From an uncultured delta proteobacterium (GTDB lineage Bacteria > Desulfobacterota > Desulfovibrionia > Desulfovibrionales > Desulfovibrionaceae), in contig CAILNX010000052.1 of the NCBI GenBank assembly GCA_903835685.1, forward strand, positions 45,381 through 109,380: 64,000 nucleotides of DNA. The letters are read 5' to 3'. Shown here piece by piece: positions 1 through 9,043 of this stretch (the stretch's first letter is position 1; every line of letters begins with the position of its first letter). The notes under the pieces are model-generated. The model did no database searches. It saw only the letters and a program-made list of their open reading frames with translations, and was not told where the DNA came from. The position numbers and the translations under genes were made by a program.

Positions 1-2
1 GC

Positions 3-1424
3 GGAGAGGGGCACGTGGACGCGCTGGTTGTCCTGTTCCTGGCCCTGGGTCTGGCCTCCTTCCAATCAGACAGGGATGGCCCGGGCTTCTTCTGCCTGGG
101 CTGCGCGGTGCTGTGCAAATACACCATTCTGCCCGTGCTGCCTCTGTTCCTGACCGCCCGCAACTGGCCCAAGGCCGCCCTGGCCCTGGTCACGACCCTG
201 TGTTTTCTTCCCTTCATGGACGCCGGGATGGGCCTCTTCGAGAGCCTGCTCCTGTTCGGCCGGTCCATGTGGTACAACGACTCCCTTCTGGCCCTTTTGC
301 GCCTGATCCTGGGGCCGTACGCCCTCACGGCCGCTGCCCTGCTCCTGGCCCTGGCCCTGGCCGCGATTTTCCTCCTGGCCCGGGACCGGGAACACGGGGC
401 CTTTCTGGCCTGCGGGGCCACCCTGCTCTTTCTGCCCTCGCTGCATCCCTGGTATCTGGGGGTCATGGCCCTGTTCCTGCCGCTCTTTCCCTCGGCGGCC
501 TGGCTCCTGCTCCAGGCGGCCATGGCCCTCACCTTCCCTACCCTGGCCGGGGAGCAGGCCAACGGCCTCTTCCAGGAACAGGCCTGGCTGCGCCTGCCCG
601 AATACCTGCCCTTTTTCGGCCTCCTGGTCTGGGAGGCCCGGCGCGGACAGGTTCTGGCCCCGGGCCGGACCTTTGCTCCGGTGAGCGCCCTGTCCATCAT
701 CGTGCCCACCCTGAACGAGGCCGGGCGCATCACCGGCTGCCTGAAGGCCTTGGCCCAGGCCAGGCCCGTGCTGGAAATCATCGTGGCTGACGGGGGGTCC
801 GGGGACTCCACCCGGGAAGAGGCCGAGACCCTGGGCGGACGGGTGGTTCTGGCTCCGCCGGGCCGGGGTTCCCAGATCGCGACCGGGCTGGCCCAGGTCC
901 GGGGCGACTGCGTGCTCATCCTGCACGCCGACTGCCTGCTGGCCCCGGAGGCTCCGGGCCGCATCCTGGCCAGCCTCAACGCCCGGCCAGAGTCCCCGGG
1001 TGGGTGCCTGGGCATGCGTTTTGAGCCGGGCCAGGGCCGCTCCCGGCTCATCGAGGGATTGAACGCCCTGCGCGCGGACTGGTTCCATCTGTCCTTCGGG
1101 GACCAGGGACAATTTTTCAGGACCCAGGCTCTGCCCCTGGCCGGAGGATTCCCGGTCCAGGCCCTCATGGAGGACCTGGAGCTGTCCCTGCGCCTGAAAA
1201 CCCTGGGACCGCCCCTGTACCTGGGCCACGGGGTCGCGGCCTCGGCCCGGCGCTGGGCCGGTCCTGGGTTCTGGGCCAAGATGGGCCGGGTGCTCGGGCT
1301 GTTCTTCCGCTATCTGGCCGAACGGCGGTTGGGCTTGGCGGACCCTACCGGAATGCGCTATTATCGTCGCTATTACGGGCAAGGACCCGGGGCCATGGAT
1401 CAGGGCTCTGAAAATCCCCGTTGA
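3..1424 (+). CDS. Membrane-anchored family 2 glycosyltransferase (TIGR04283-like), 5' end outside window
   Basis: The reading frame is already open at base 3 (G-E-G-H-V-D-A), so the GTG at 15 is probably internal and the gene starts left of the window. The first ~215 visible residues are strongly hydrophobic with several membrane spans; the GHVDAL stretch resembles loops of GT-C mannosyltransferase-like proteins. From about nt 690 a GT-A family 2 domain follows: SIIVPTLNEAGR, DGGSGDST, LHADC (donor/metal site), GDQGQFFR and MEDLELSLRLK, the pattern of TIGR04283 glycosyltransferases. The fusion suggests a membrane sugar transferase acting on lipid-linked or envelope glycans. Acceptor and donor cannot be read from the sequence. 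Confidence 0.8.
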   Translation, partial: GEGHVDALVVLFLALGLASFQSDRDGPGFFCLGCAVLCKYTILPVLPLFLTARNWPKAALALVTTLCFLPFMDAGMGLFESLLLFGRSMWYNDSLLALLRLILGPYALTAAALLLALALAAIFLLARDREHGAFLACGATLLFLPSLHPWYLGVMALFLPLFPSAAWLLLQAAMALTFPTLAGEQANGLFQEQAWLRLPEYLPFFGLLVWEARRGQVLAPGRTFAPVSALSIIVPTLNEAGRITGCLKALAQARPVLEIIVADGGSGDSTREEAETLGGRVVLAPPGRGSQIATGLAQVRGDCVLILHADCLLAPEAPGRILASLNARPESPGGCLGMRFEPGQGRSRLIEGLNALRADWFHLSFGDQGQFFRTQALPLAGGFPVQALMEDLELSLRLKTLGPPLYLGHGVAASARRWAGPGFWAKMGRVLGLFFRYLAERRLGLADPTGMRYYRRYYGQGPGAMDQGSENPR

Positions 1425-1515
1425 ACCAGACCGGGCGCGACAGCCCACGGCCATGAACGCCGATGCTCCTGCTCTTCACCCGGCAGGCCATCGGCCCCAT
1501 ACCATGAGGAACGAC

Positions 1516-1962
1516 ATGAACCCTCCCCCCACTTCCCCGACCAAAAACCATGGCTTCGATTCCTCTTTGAGCCTGGACAACCCCCTGGTGCTCCTGGCCT
1601 GGCAACGCAACCACCTGGCCAACGAGCGGACCTTTCTGGCCTGGGTGCGCACCAGCTTGTCCCTGCTGATCTTCAGCTTCGTCATCGAGCGCTTCGACTT
1701 CTTCCTGCGCAAGGGGCAAATGGCCGGACTCATGGTCGGACTGACCGAGGAGCGCCTGCACACCGAGATATTGAGCGTTGTGGTGTTCGGGGCCGGGGTG
1801 CTGGTGGCCGGGGTGGCCATGTGGCGGTTCTTGCGCACCCGCCGGGTGATCAACGCCGGGCAGGCCAGCTTCTCCCTGGGGCCGGACCTGGTGTTCATGG
1901 GCCTCATCGGCGGGGTCATGGTGGGACTGGCGGTGATCTTCTGGAGCCTGCTGACCGCCTAA
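1516..1962 (+). CDS. DUF202 family small membrane protein (YidH-like)
   Basis: About 148 residues. The hallmark DUF202 stretch WQRNHLANERTFLAWVRTSL is followed by a membrane span, a hydrophilic loop, and two further spans (residues ~75-97 and ~120-146). ATGs are also available at 1453 and 1504. I prefer 1516 because GAGGAA lies about 5 bases upstream and because the family normally begins shortly before the W-R-N/NERTFLAW motif. The function of DUF202 proteins is unknown. It lies 92 bases downstream of the glycosyltransferase and converges with the rhodanese gene three bases later. Confidence 0.8.
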   Translation: MNPPPTSPTKNHGFDSSLSLDNPLVLLAWQRNHLANERTFLAWVRTSLSLLIFSFVIERFDFFLRKGQMAGLMVGLTEERLHTEILSVVVFGAGVLVAGVAMWRFLRTRRVINAGQASFSLGPDLVFMGLIGGVMVGLAVIFWSLLTA

Positions 1963-1965
1963 AGC

Positions 1966-2499
1966 CTACCACACGGTCTGGTAGTCCAGGGGCGCGAGGT
2001 CCCAGGTGGAGCCGTAGACATGGACCTTATGCACGGGCCGTCCGCCGGGATCGGTCAGATTGCCGCCAGCGTGCAGCCAACCCAGGATTCCCCCGCGCAG
2101 ATTGTACACCGTGGCGTTCTGCCGGGCCATGCGCTGGGCGAACATCCCGCTCCGATACCCGATGGTGCAGTAGGCCACCACCGTATCCGCCCCCAGGGCC
2201 GTGGCATTGGCCAGGAAGGCCTGCTCGGTGATGGCCCCGGGAATCACGGACACCGCCCGCTCCGCCGGTTCGCGCACATCCACCAGAACCACCTTCCGCG
2301 AGTGAAGCAGGGAAAGGACCTCCCGGCCGGACAAATCTCGGATGCCGGGAAAGTCCGTGCGCTTGGCGGCCTCGTACTGCTCCAGGACCCGGGCCTGGCG
2401 CGCGGCGTCGTCCAGGGGCCGGTTGCAGCCCGCAAGCAGGAGGCCCAGACCAAGGGCCAGGATCAGAATACGGAGATAGGCACGGGGGTTGGTGATCAT
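1966..2499 (-). CDS. Rhodanese-domain lipoprotein
   Basis: 177 residues. A hydrophobic signal ends in the lipobox L-L-A-G-C with the lipidated Cys at residue 25, so the protein should be anchored in the envelope. A single rhodanese domain follows: VVLVDVREPAER and the active-site loop Y-C-T-I-G-Y-R-S, with catalytic Cys111. Rhodanese domains carry sulfane sulfur as a Cys persulfide, and a periplasmic lipoprotein form fits an organism living in sulfide. A good Shine-Dalgarno (GAGGAAGC) precedes the ATG at 2499. It is transcribed divergently from the ABC importer. Confidence 0.85.
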   Translation of the reverse strand: MITNPRAYLRILILALGLGLLLAGCNRPLDDAARQARVLEQYEAAKRTDFPGIRDLSGREVLSLLHSRKVVLVDVREPAERAVSVIPGAITEQAFLANATALGADTVVAYCTIGYRSGMFAQRMARQNATVYNLRGGILGWLHAGGNLTDPGGRPVHKVHVYGSTWDLAPLDYQTVW

Positions 2500-2728
2500 G
2501 GGCAGCTTCCTCTCGCACGGAGGGGGAGAGAATCCCCCCCGCTCCGGTTCAATATACTGAAGTTTCTCCCCGATATGATGGATTTTTTTCTCGCCTTCGG
2601 CACCATTTCATCATACAAATGGAAGATCGGTCTGTAAAGGTCGTGCTTGAGCCATCGACATCTTGCTTTTTTTTCCTGAATGGCTACCCTGAACGAGTCC
2701 CAGCAACTTAAGACCAGGAGTTCCTCCC

Positions 2729-3553
2729 ATGCGCAGGCCCCATGCCCCTCTGTTCTCCCTCGTGGTCCTTCTCGCGTCCCTCTGGGCCACCCAGGCCCTG
2801 GCCGGACCCTTTGAAACCTTCCGCAACAGCACGCTCAACACCGTGATCCAGCGCGGCAAGCTGGTGGTGGGCATGGAGGTGAAATTCTGGCCCTTTGAGT
2901 ACGCGGATGAAAAGGGTGAACCCGTGGGCTATGACGTGGACCTGGCCCGGCTCATGGCCAAGGAGCTGGGAGTGGTCCTGGAGATCAAGGACATGGAATG
3001 GACCGGGCTCATCCCGGCCCTGCAGACCGGCAAGGTGGACCTGGTCATCTCGGGCATGACCGCCACGCTGGAGCGGGCCAAGGCCGTGACCTTCACCGAT
3101 TCCTATTTTCTCACCGGCCTGTGCGCCCTGGTCAGCGTGAAGCGCGCGCCCGGCCTGACCCGGGTGGAACAGTTGAACGCCCCGGGCCGCATCCTGGCCG
3201 TGAAGACCGGCACCACCGGGGACCTGACCGCGACCAAGCGCTTCCCCCAGGCCGAGGTCCGGCGCTTCAAGGACGAGACCGCCTGCGCCCAGGAAGTGGC
3301 TGCCGGCCGGGCCGACGCCTTCATCTACGACCAGATCTCCATCGCCAAGCATCAGAAGCAGAACGCCGAGACCACCACGGCCCTGCTCACGCCCTTCACC
3401 CACGAGCCCTTTGCCGCGGCCATGCGCAAGGGCGACTTTGATTTCTGGCAGTGGATGAACCAGTTCCTGCGCACGGTGAAGGCTGACGGCCGTCTCAAGG
3501 AACTGCGCGCCAAGCACCTGGGAGACCTGCCCCAGGAGGGATCCGCCGACTGA
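2729..3553 (+). CDS. Polar amino acid ABC transporter, periplasmic binding protein
   Basis: 274 residues with a Sec signal peptide (cleavage after ...TQALA, about residue 25). The mature part is a family 3 solute-binding protein: GKLVVGMEVKFWPFEY near the N terminus, GYDVDLARLMAKELG, and the hinge region VKTGTTGDLTA. It would capture an amino acid in the periplasm and hand it to the permease encoded next, whose ATG overlaps this stop codon (TGATG). The Shine-Dalgarno is AGGAG. The exact ligand cannot be deduced. Confidence 0.88.
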   Translation: MRRPHAPLFSLVVLLASLWATQALAGPFETFRNSTLNTVIQRGKLVVGMEVKFWPFEYADEKGEPVGYDVDLARLMAKELGVVLEIKDMEWTGLIPALQTGKVDLVISGMTATLERAKAVTFTDSYFLTGLCALVSVKRAPGLTRVEQLNAPGRILAVKTGTTGDLTATKRFPQAEVRRFKDETACAQEVAAGRADAFIYDQISIAKHQKQNAETTTALLTPFTHEPFAAAMRKGDFDFWQWMNQFLRTVKADGRLKELRAKHLGDLPQEGSAD

Positions 3554-4461
3554 TGACTCTTTGGCCGAACACCATGCCCAGAATCGAGACCGAGGCCCCC
3601 GGGGGCCAATTCCGCCGTGCGGCCGAAGAGGCCCAACGCCGGTCCAGCCGGAGCCGGGGACTTTTGCGCCTGGGCATCCTGGGCGGCTGCGGCCTGATCC
3701 TGGCCCTTTTGCTGACCACCCTGCCCTACGCCTGGAACTGGTCCGTGGTCTGGACCTACCGGGCCCTTTTCTACCAGGGCTTCGCCATGACCCTGGCCGT
3801 GTCGGCCGGGGCCATGGTCTTAGGCTCCATCCTGGGCCTGGCTGGAGGGCTCTGCCGGGTCTCGGGGAACATGCTGTTGTCCGAACCGGCCGCGCTGTAC
3901 GTGGAGATTTTCCGGGGCACCCCGCTCCTGGTCCAGATCTACATCTTCTATTTCTGCGTGACCACGGTCATCCGCTACGACAATGTCTACGTGGTGGGCA
4001 CGGCCACCCTGGCCCTGTTCGCCGGGGCCTATCTGACCGAAATGGTCCGCTCGGGCATCGAGTCCGTGGACCAGGGACAATGGGAGGCGGCCCTGGCCAC
4101 CGGCCTGACCCAGGGCCAGACCCTGCGCCGGGTGGTCCTGCCCCAGGCCCTGCGCCGGGTCATCCCGCCCCTGGCCGGGCAGTTCGCCTCCCTGATCAAG
4201 GACTCCTCCCTGCTCTCGGTCATCTCCATCCGGGAGTTGACCAAGGCGGCCGAAGTCGTTAACGCAACGACATACAAGACCTTCGAGGCTTATCTGCCCC
4301 TGGCCCTCTGCTATCTGGCCCTGACCTGGCCCCTGACCAAGCTGACCTACCGCCTGGAGCGGTGGTTGGAGAAGGGCCTGGAGCGCCGGTATGGAAACGC
4401 CGGGGGACAGGCCCCAGAGCCCCGGAACACCAACGGAACGCACCCCGGCCCAGCGGCCTGA
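3553..4461 (+). CDS. Polar amino acid ABC transporter permease (HisM/GlnP type)
   Basis: 302 residues. An N-terminal cytoplasmic stretch of about 45 residues precedes five or more membrane spans. The EAA loop EAALATGLTQGQTLRRVVLPQALRR region (about residues 175-200) and FRGTPLLVQIYIFYF are diagnostic of the HisM/GlnP permeases. The start overlaps the stop of the binding protein by one base, so the two are translationally coupled. No ABC ATPase gene follows, so the ATP-hydrolysing subunit must be encoded elsewhere. The C-terminal tail after the last span is polar and Pro-rich. Confidence 0.88.
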   Translation: MTLWPNTMPRIETEAPGGQFRRAAEEAQRRSSRSRGLLRLGILGGCGLILALLLTTLPYAWNWSVVWTYRALFYQGFAMTLAVSAGAMVLGSILGLAGGLCRVSGNMLLSEPAALYVEIFRGTPLLVQIYIFYFCVTTVIRYDNVYVVGTATLALFAGAYLTEMVRSGIESVDQGQWEAALATGLTQGQTLRRVVLPQALRRVIPPLAGQFASLIKDSSLLSVISIRELTKAAEVVNATTYKTFEAYLPLALCYLALTWPLTKLTYRLERWLEKGLERRYGNAGGQAPEPRNTNGTHPGPAA

Positions 4462-4487
4462 CCGCCAGCCGGACGGAGGACCCACCC

Positions 4488-4736
4488 ATGGCCAATGAAT
4501 TCTACGGGCTGACCACCTGCATTCACTGCAAGCACGCCAAGGAATACCTGGATCAGTGTGGGGCCGAATACGACTGCGTGTACGTGGACAAGCTCACGGG
4601 CAAGGAACGCGAGGACATGATCAAGATCATCAAGGAACACAACCCTTCGGTGTCCTTTCCCACCATGCTCATCAACGGCATGGTCATTGTCGGATACCAC
4701 AAGGACAAGATCGACGAGGCCTTGAAAAAGAAATGA
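4488..4736 (+). CDS. Glutaredoxin family protein
   Basis: 82 residues, a minimal glutaredoxin fold: CIHC redox centre at residues 11-14, the cis-Pro region VSFPTMLINGMVIVGYHKDKI, and a C-terminal helix. The reading frame is open further upstream, but the ATG at 4488 sits behind ggacggagga and gives the canonical length. Its stop overlaps the ATG of the FTR-like gene (ATGA). I infer that the pair works as one thiol-reducing unit, the FTR-like protein reducing the glutaredoxin disulfide with low-potential electrons. Confidence 0.85.
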   Translation: MANEFYGLTTCIHCKHAKEYLDQCGAEYDCVYVDKLTGKEREDMIKIIKEHNPSVSFPTMLINGMVIVGYHKDKIDEALKKK

Positions 4737-5062
4737 ACGCCACCCAACTCTACGAGACCTTGAAGAAGCTCCAGGAGCCCAAGGGCTACTTCTTCAACAA
4801 GGACATGGACACGACCATGGCCCTCATGGAAAGCCTGCTGCTCACCAAGGACATCTTCGGGTACATGGCCTGCCCCTGCCGTCTGGCCAACGGGACCATG
4901 GAGGCGGACAAGGACATCATCTGCCCCTGCGTGTACCGGGAACCGGACGTGAAGGAGTACGGGGCCTGCTACTGCGGGCTGTACGTGTCCGAAGACTGGA
5001 ACGAGGGCCGCATCCCCCAGGTGGTGGTGCCCGAACGCCGCCCGCCCGAACGCATCCTGTGA
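4733..5062 (+). CDS. Ferredoxin:thioredoxin reductase catalytic-subunit-like protein
   Basis: 109 residues. It has the FTR beta-chain signature of three Cys pairs: C47-P-C49, C64-P-C66 and C79-Y-C81. In FTR these residues hold a [4Fe-4S] cluster next to a redox-active disulfide. The spacing between pairs (14 and 12 residues) differs slightly from the plant/cyanobacterial protein as I recall it. No FTR variable (alpha) subunit is adjacent; anaerobe FTRs often lack it. The start overlaps the glutaredoxin stop by four bases, which strongly suggests that the glutaredoxin is its partner. Confidence 0.85.
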   Translation: MNATQLYETLKKLQEPKGYFFNKDMDTTMALMESLLLTKDIFGYMACPCRLANGTMEADKDIICPCVYREPDVKEYGACYCGLYVSEDWNEGRIPQVVVPERRPPERIL

Positions 5063-5079
5063 TCTGAAAGGAGACCGCC

Positions 5080-5634
5080 ATGTCCCAGGCCCTGGTACTC
5101 ATCGACATCCAGCGCGATTATTTTCCGGGCGGCCGCATGGAGCTTTCCGGGCCAGTCCAGGCCGCCGAGAACGCCGCCAAGGTCCTGTCCCTGTTCCGGG
5201 ACCAAAGCTGGCCGGTGTTCCACGTCCAGCACATCGCCAACCGTCCCGGGGCCACCTTCTTCCTGCCCGGCACCGAGGGCGCGGACATCCAGTCCCTGGT
5301 CCGGCCGATCCCGAGCGAGACCGTGGTGGTCAAGCACTTCCCCAATTCCTTCCGGGAAACTCCCCTGGCCTCCCTGCTCCAGGCCGCTGGCGTCACCCAG
5401 CTCACCGTGTGCGGCATGATGACCCATATGTGCGTGGACGCCACGGTGCGGGCCGCCTTTGACCTGGGATTCGCCGTGACCGTGCTGCACGACGCCTGCG
5501 CCACCCGGGACCTGTCCTTTGCCGGGGCGACCATCCCGGCCAGCCAGGTCCATGGGTCCTTCCTGGCCGCCCTGGGCGCGGTGTACGCCAAGGTCCTGGG
5601 CCTGGACGAGTACCTGCACGCAATTGCGGCTTAG
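5080..5634 (+). CDS. Isochorismatase-family cysteine hydrolase
   Basis: 184 residues with the cysteine-hydrolase catalytic triad: Asp9 in LVLIDIQRDYF, Lys in VVVKHFPNSF, and the nucleophile Cys in VCGMMTHMCVDATVRAAF. This fold includes nicotinamidases, isochorismatases and various amidases; the sequence resembles generic YcaC/nicotinamidase-like members and the substrate is not clear. AAAGGAGACC is an excellent ribosome site. It follows the FTR gene by 17 bases and may be the last gene of that operon. A short GGGGCAAGCCCC hairpin overlaps its stop codon. Confidence 0.8.
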   Translation: MSQALVLIDIQRDYFPGGRMELSGPVQAAENAAKVLSLFRDQSWPVFHVQHIANRPGATFFLPGTEGADIQSLVRPIPSETVVVKHFPNSFRETPLASLLQAAGVTQLTVCGMMTHMCVDATVRAAFDLGFAVTVLHDACATRDLSFAGATIPASQVHGSFLAALGAVYAKVLGLDEYLHAIAA

Positions 5635-5737
5635 GGGCAAGCCCCGCAAACAGGATCAAGAAAGAAACAAGAATAGATAGAGTTCGTTAAAAATCTTCCT
5701 CGCTTGCGAAAGATACAGTCAATTCCGGAACACGGCC

Positions 5738-7723
5738 CTAGACTGCGTCAAGCTCGGCCAGCCGGGCCTCGGCCTGGGTCCAACGGGCAAAGGCCCCTTC
5801 CATCTCGGCCTCCAAAGCCGCCAGCCCTTCCCTGGCCTTGGTGATGGCCTCGCCGGGCTGCTTGTACAGCCCGGGATCGGCCAGCCTGGCCGTGGCCTTG
5901 GCCACATCCGCCTCCAGGGCTTCGATGCGGGCCGGAAACGCGGCCAGCTCCGCCGTCAACGCCTCTTTCTCGCGCAATTCCTTGAAACTCAGCTTGCGCG
6001 GCTTGCCGGTTGCCGCTGACGTTGAGGCCGCCGTATCGGCCGTGGACCCGGGCTGCCGGACCAGAGCGGGCTTTCCCTTGGCCTTGCCCGTGGAACCGGT
6101 TGTTGAACTCCCCGTTGAACTGACCTCGGAATCGCCCGTGGACTGGGGCCGCTGGCGTAGCCAGTCGTCGTACCCGCCCACGTATTCGGCCACCTTCCCC
6201 TGACCCTCGAAGACCAGGGTGCTGGTGACCACGTTGTTCAGGAAAGCGCGGTCGTGGCTGACCAGGATGAGGGTGCCCGCGTACTCCAGGAGGCGGTCCT
6301 CCAAGAGCTCCAGGGTCTCGGCGTCCAGGTCGTTGGTGGGCTCGTCCATGACCAGCACGTTGGAGGGCCGGGTGAACAAGCGGGCCAGCAGGAGCCGGTT
6401 GCGCTCCCCGCCCGAGAGGTTGCGTACCTGGCTACCCGCCCGCTCGGGCGCAAAGAGGAAGTCCTTCAGATAGCCGATGACGTGGCGGGTGCGGCCCCCG
6501 ATCTCGACCACGTCCTTGCCGTGGGCCACGACCTCACGCACGGTCTTGTCCGGGTCCAGCTCCTCGCGGTGCTGGTCGAAGTAGGCCACCTCCAGGTTGG
6601 TGCCCAGGCGCACCGTGCCGCTGGTAGGAGCAGTCCGGCCCAGGAGCACCTGGATGAGGGTGGTCTTGCCCGCGCCATTGGGGCCGATGAGCCCCAGCTT
6701 GTCCCCGCGCATGATGGACAGGGCCAGGTTCTCGAACACCGGCCGGGCCGCCTCGCCCCATCGATAGGAGATATTGGTGGCCTCCACCACGATCTTGCCC
6801 GAGCGCTCGGCGTCCTGCACCACGATGGTGGCCGCGCCCGTGCGTTCTCGGCGGGAAGCCCGCTCCTCGCGCAGCGTCTTCAGGGCGCGCACGCGGCCCT
6901 CGTTGCGGGTGCGGCGGGCCTTGACCCCCTGGCGCAGCCAGACCTCCTCCTGGGCCAGCTTCTTGTCCTGGTCGGCCCAGGTCTTTTCCTCCGAGGCCAA
7001 GAGCGCCTCCTTGCGGGCCAGAAAGGTGTCGTAGTCGCAGGTCCAGTCCGCAAGCCGGCCCCGGTCCAGCTCGATGATGCGCGTGGCGATGCGGCGCAGG
7101 AACATGCGGTCGTGGGTGATGAAGATGAGGGTGCGCACGTGGCGGAGCAGGAAGTCCTCCAGCCAGGCGATGGAGTCGATGTCCAGGTGGTTGGTGGGCT
7201 CGTCCAGCAGCAGCACGTCGGGATTGCCCACCAGGGCGCGGGCCAGGAGGGCCCGGCGTTTGAGCCCGCCCGAGAGGTCCTCGAAACGCGCGTCCGGGTT
7301 CAGGGCCAGGCGCGAGATGGCCGTATCCACGTCGGACAGTTCGGTCCAGCCGCCCAGGTCCGAAAGCGCAGCCTGGGCCTCGGCCAGGCGGGCCTCGTCC
7401 CCGCTGGTCAGGGCGGCGTGATGCTCGGCGATGCGCGCAGCCTGTTCTCCCAGGCCCTGGGTGACCACCTCGTACACCGTGCCGGTCAGCACCTCGGGCA
7501 CCTTTTGGGACAGGCGGGCCACGGTGAGCCCGGCAGACCGGGCGATGGTCCCGCTGTCCGGGGTCAGGTCGCCGGACAGGAGGCGCAAAAGCGTGCTCTT
7601 GCCCTCGCCGTTGCGGCCCACCAGGCAGACCCGCTGCCCGGGCTCGATCTGGAAGGAGACCCCGTCAAGAAGCCGGGGACCGCCAAAACTCATGCTCAGA
7701 TTGTTCACGCTGAAGAGTGCCAT
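5738..7723 (-). CDS. ABC-F family ATP-binding protein (Uup-like)
   Basis: About 661 residues from the ATG at 7723 (an in-frame ATG 12 codons upstream gives an atypical N terminus). Two ABC domains in one chain: Walker A GRNGEGKST and GPNGAGKTT, signatures LSGGLKRRALLARAL and LSGGERNRLLLARL, Walker B LLLDEPTN and LVMDEPTN. There are no membrane spans, and a charged linker of about 90 residues (WADQDKKLAQEE...) separates the domains, as in ribosome-associated ABC-F proteins. The C terminus holds a Ser/Thr-rich spacer and a coiled coil (about 590-661), the Uup-type tail. ABC-F proteins act on stalled ribosomes or ribosome assembly; Uup also binds DNA. Confidence 0.9.
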   Translation of the reverse strand: MALFSVNNLSMSFGGPRLLDGVSFQIEPGQRVCLVGRNGEGKSTLLRLLSGDLTPDSGTIARSAGLTVARLSQKVPEVLTGTVYEVVTQGLGEQAARIAEHHAALTSGDEARLAEAQAALSDLGGWTELSDVDTAISRLALNPDARFEDLSGGLKRRALLARALVGNPDVLLLDEPTNHLDIDSIAWLEDFLLRHVRTLIFITHDRMFLRRIATRIIELDRGRLADWTCDYDTFLARKEALLASEEKTWADQDKKLAQEEVWLRQGVKARRTRNEGRVRALKTLREERASRRERTGAATIVVQDAERSGKIVVEATNISYRWGEAARPVFENLALSIMRGDKLGLIGPNGAGKTTLIQVLLGRTAPTSGTVRLGTNLEVAYFDQHREELDPDKTVREVVAHGKDVVEIGGRTRHVIGYLKDFLFAPERAGSQVRNLSGGERNRLLLARLFTRPSNVLVMDEPTNDLDAETLELLEDRLLEYAGTLILVSHDRAFLNNVVTSTLVFEGQGKVAEYVGGYDDWLRQRPQSTGDSEVSSTGSSTTGSTGKAKGKPALVRQPGSTADTAASTSAATGKPRKLSFKELREKEALTAELAAFPARIEALEADVAKATARLADPGLYKQPGEAITKAREGLAALEAEMEGAFARWTQAEARLAELDAV

Positions 7724-7952
7724 GCCTGGCTTCGTATGCTGGCCCAGGCGGCGGGTCAAGGTCTGCCGAGGTGCACTCGCCCTGAAAAAGGCCCAAACCC
7801 TCTCCCGTTCAGGCGAAGGGGTGGCTCTTTCAGCTTTGAAAATAAATATTTGTCATCTCAATGAGTTGGGCAATATATTGAAAAAGTCTCGATTTTCTTG
7901 GGAGGCGTTTGGGGGCTTGTGCAGGGCCTTTGGCAGCCTCAAATGGACCGGA

Positions 7953-8960
7953 TCAGCCCTTGGATTTGAATGGGCTGGGCGGAAAGGAATGGGCCGGGGG
8001 ACCGGAATCGCCTTCGGAGGCCAGGCCGGTTTCCCGGGCCTTGGCCGTCTGTCCGGCGGCCAGGGGATGGGCCTGGTCATACACGCGCATGAGCTGGCCC
8101 AGGGTCACGTGGGTGTAGCGCTGGGTGGTGGCCAGGCGCTCGTGCCCGAGCATCTCCTGCACCGAGCGCAAATCCACCCCGGACTCCAGCAGATGGCTGG
8201 CGAAGCTGTGCCGGAGCATGTGGGCGTGCACCTTCTGGGGCAGTCCGGCGGCCGCAGCCAGGCGGTTCAGGATGGCCGCCACCGTCCCCCGGTTGAGCCG
8301 CGCCCCGCGCGCGCCCAGGAACAGGGCCTGCTCCCGAATTTCCGGCCCCAGGGCCAGGCGCTGCTCCAGATAGCGGGCCAGGCGGTCCTGGCTGGCCCGA
8401 CTGAGGAACGCCAGGCGCTCCTTGCCGCCCTTGCCCAGGACCCGGATCACGCCCGAGGCCAGGTCCAGGTCCCCGACATCCAGGCCCAGGGCCTCGCTGA
8501 TGCGCAGGCCCGAGCCGTAGAGCAGCTCCACCAGGGCCAGATCCCGCAGGCCCACGGGGTCCGGGTCCACCGGAGCGGTCATCAGGGCCACGGACTGGTC
8601 CACGTTGAGCCAGCGGGCCTGGCGGTTCTCCTGCTTGGGATTGGAGACCAGGGCGGCCGGGTTGTGGCCGGTCATGCCCCGGCGGAGCAGAAAGGCGAAA
8701 TAGGAGCGCAGGGAGGCCAGTTTGCGGGCCATGGTGCTCTTGGCCGCGCGACTGCGGTGCATCTCGGCCAGGTATCCCCGCACCAGGGCCTTGTCGATGT
8801 CCCGGGGCGCGCCCAGGGTCTTCCCCCGCCCGACAAGCCAGGCCTCGACCCCGGCCAGGTCCTGGCCGTAGGCGGCCACGGTGTTGTCCGCAGCCCCTTT
8901 TTCCAGGGCCAGATGTTCCAGAAAGACCTGGACGATGGCGGGCAGGGATTCGGGGTTCAC
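7953..8960 (-). CDS. xerC: Tyrosine recombinase XerC/XerD
   Basis: About 335 residues. N-terminal SAM-like core-binding domain (FLEHLALEKGAADNTVAAYGQDL) and a C-terminal catalytic domain with Arg in GSGLRISEALGL, Lys in VLGKGGKERLAFL, H-x-x-R in LRHSFASHLLESG, His in LGHERLATTQRYTH and the nucleophile Tyr of that last motif. These proteins resolve chromosome dimers at dif. The frame extends to a TTG at 8999, but the first residues (IFFPVFF) do not look like a Xer start, so I favour GTG at 8960. XerC versus XerD cannot be separated by eye. It stands alone with no other integrase-type genes beside it, so it is probably the housekeeping enzyme. Confidence 0.85.
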   Translation of the reverse strand: MNPESLPAIVQVFLEHLALEKGAADNTVAAYGQDLAGVEAWLVGRGKTLGAPRDIDKALVRGYLAEMHRSRAAKSTMARKLASLRSYFAFLLRRGMTGHNPAALVSNPKQENRQARWLNVDQSVALMTAPVDPDPVGLRDLALVELLYGSGLRISEALGLDVGDLDLASGVIRVLGKGGKERLAFLSRASQDRLARYLEQRLALGPEIREQALFLGARGARLNRGTVAAILNRLAAAAGLPQKVHAHMLRHSFASHLLESGVDLRSVQEMLGHERLATTQRYTHVTLGQLMRVYDQAHPLAAGQTAKARETGLASEGDSGPPAHSFPPSPFKSKG

Positions 8961-9043
8961 GAGCGTATCCCGGGTAAAAAAAACAGGAAAAAATATCAAG
9001 TAAAGATTGAAATAAAATATAAAAACAAATTTAAAACAGTATA

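Noticed and set aside
15..17. GTG at 15 as the start of the glycosyltransferase
   Set aside because: The frame is open to the window edge and the preceding codons (G-E-G-H) continue a plausible protein, so the gene very probably begins outside.
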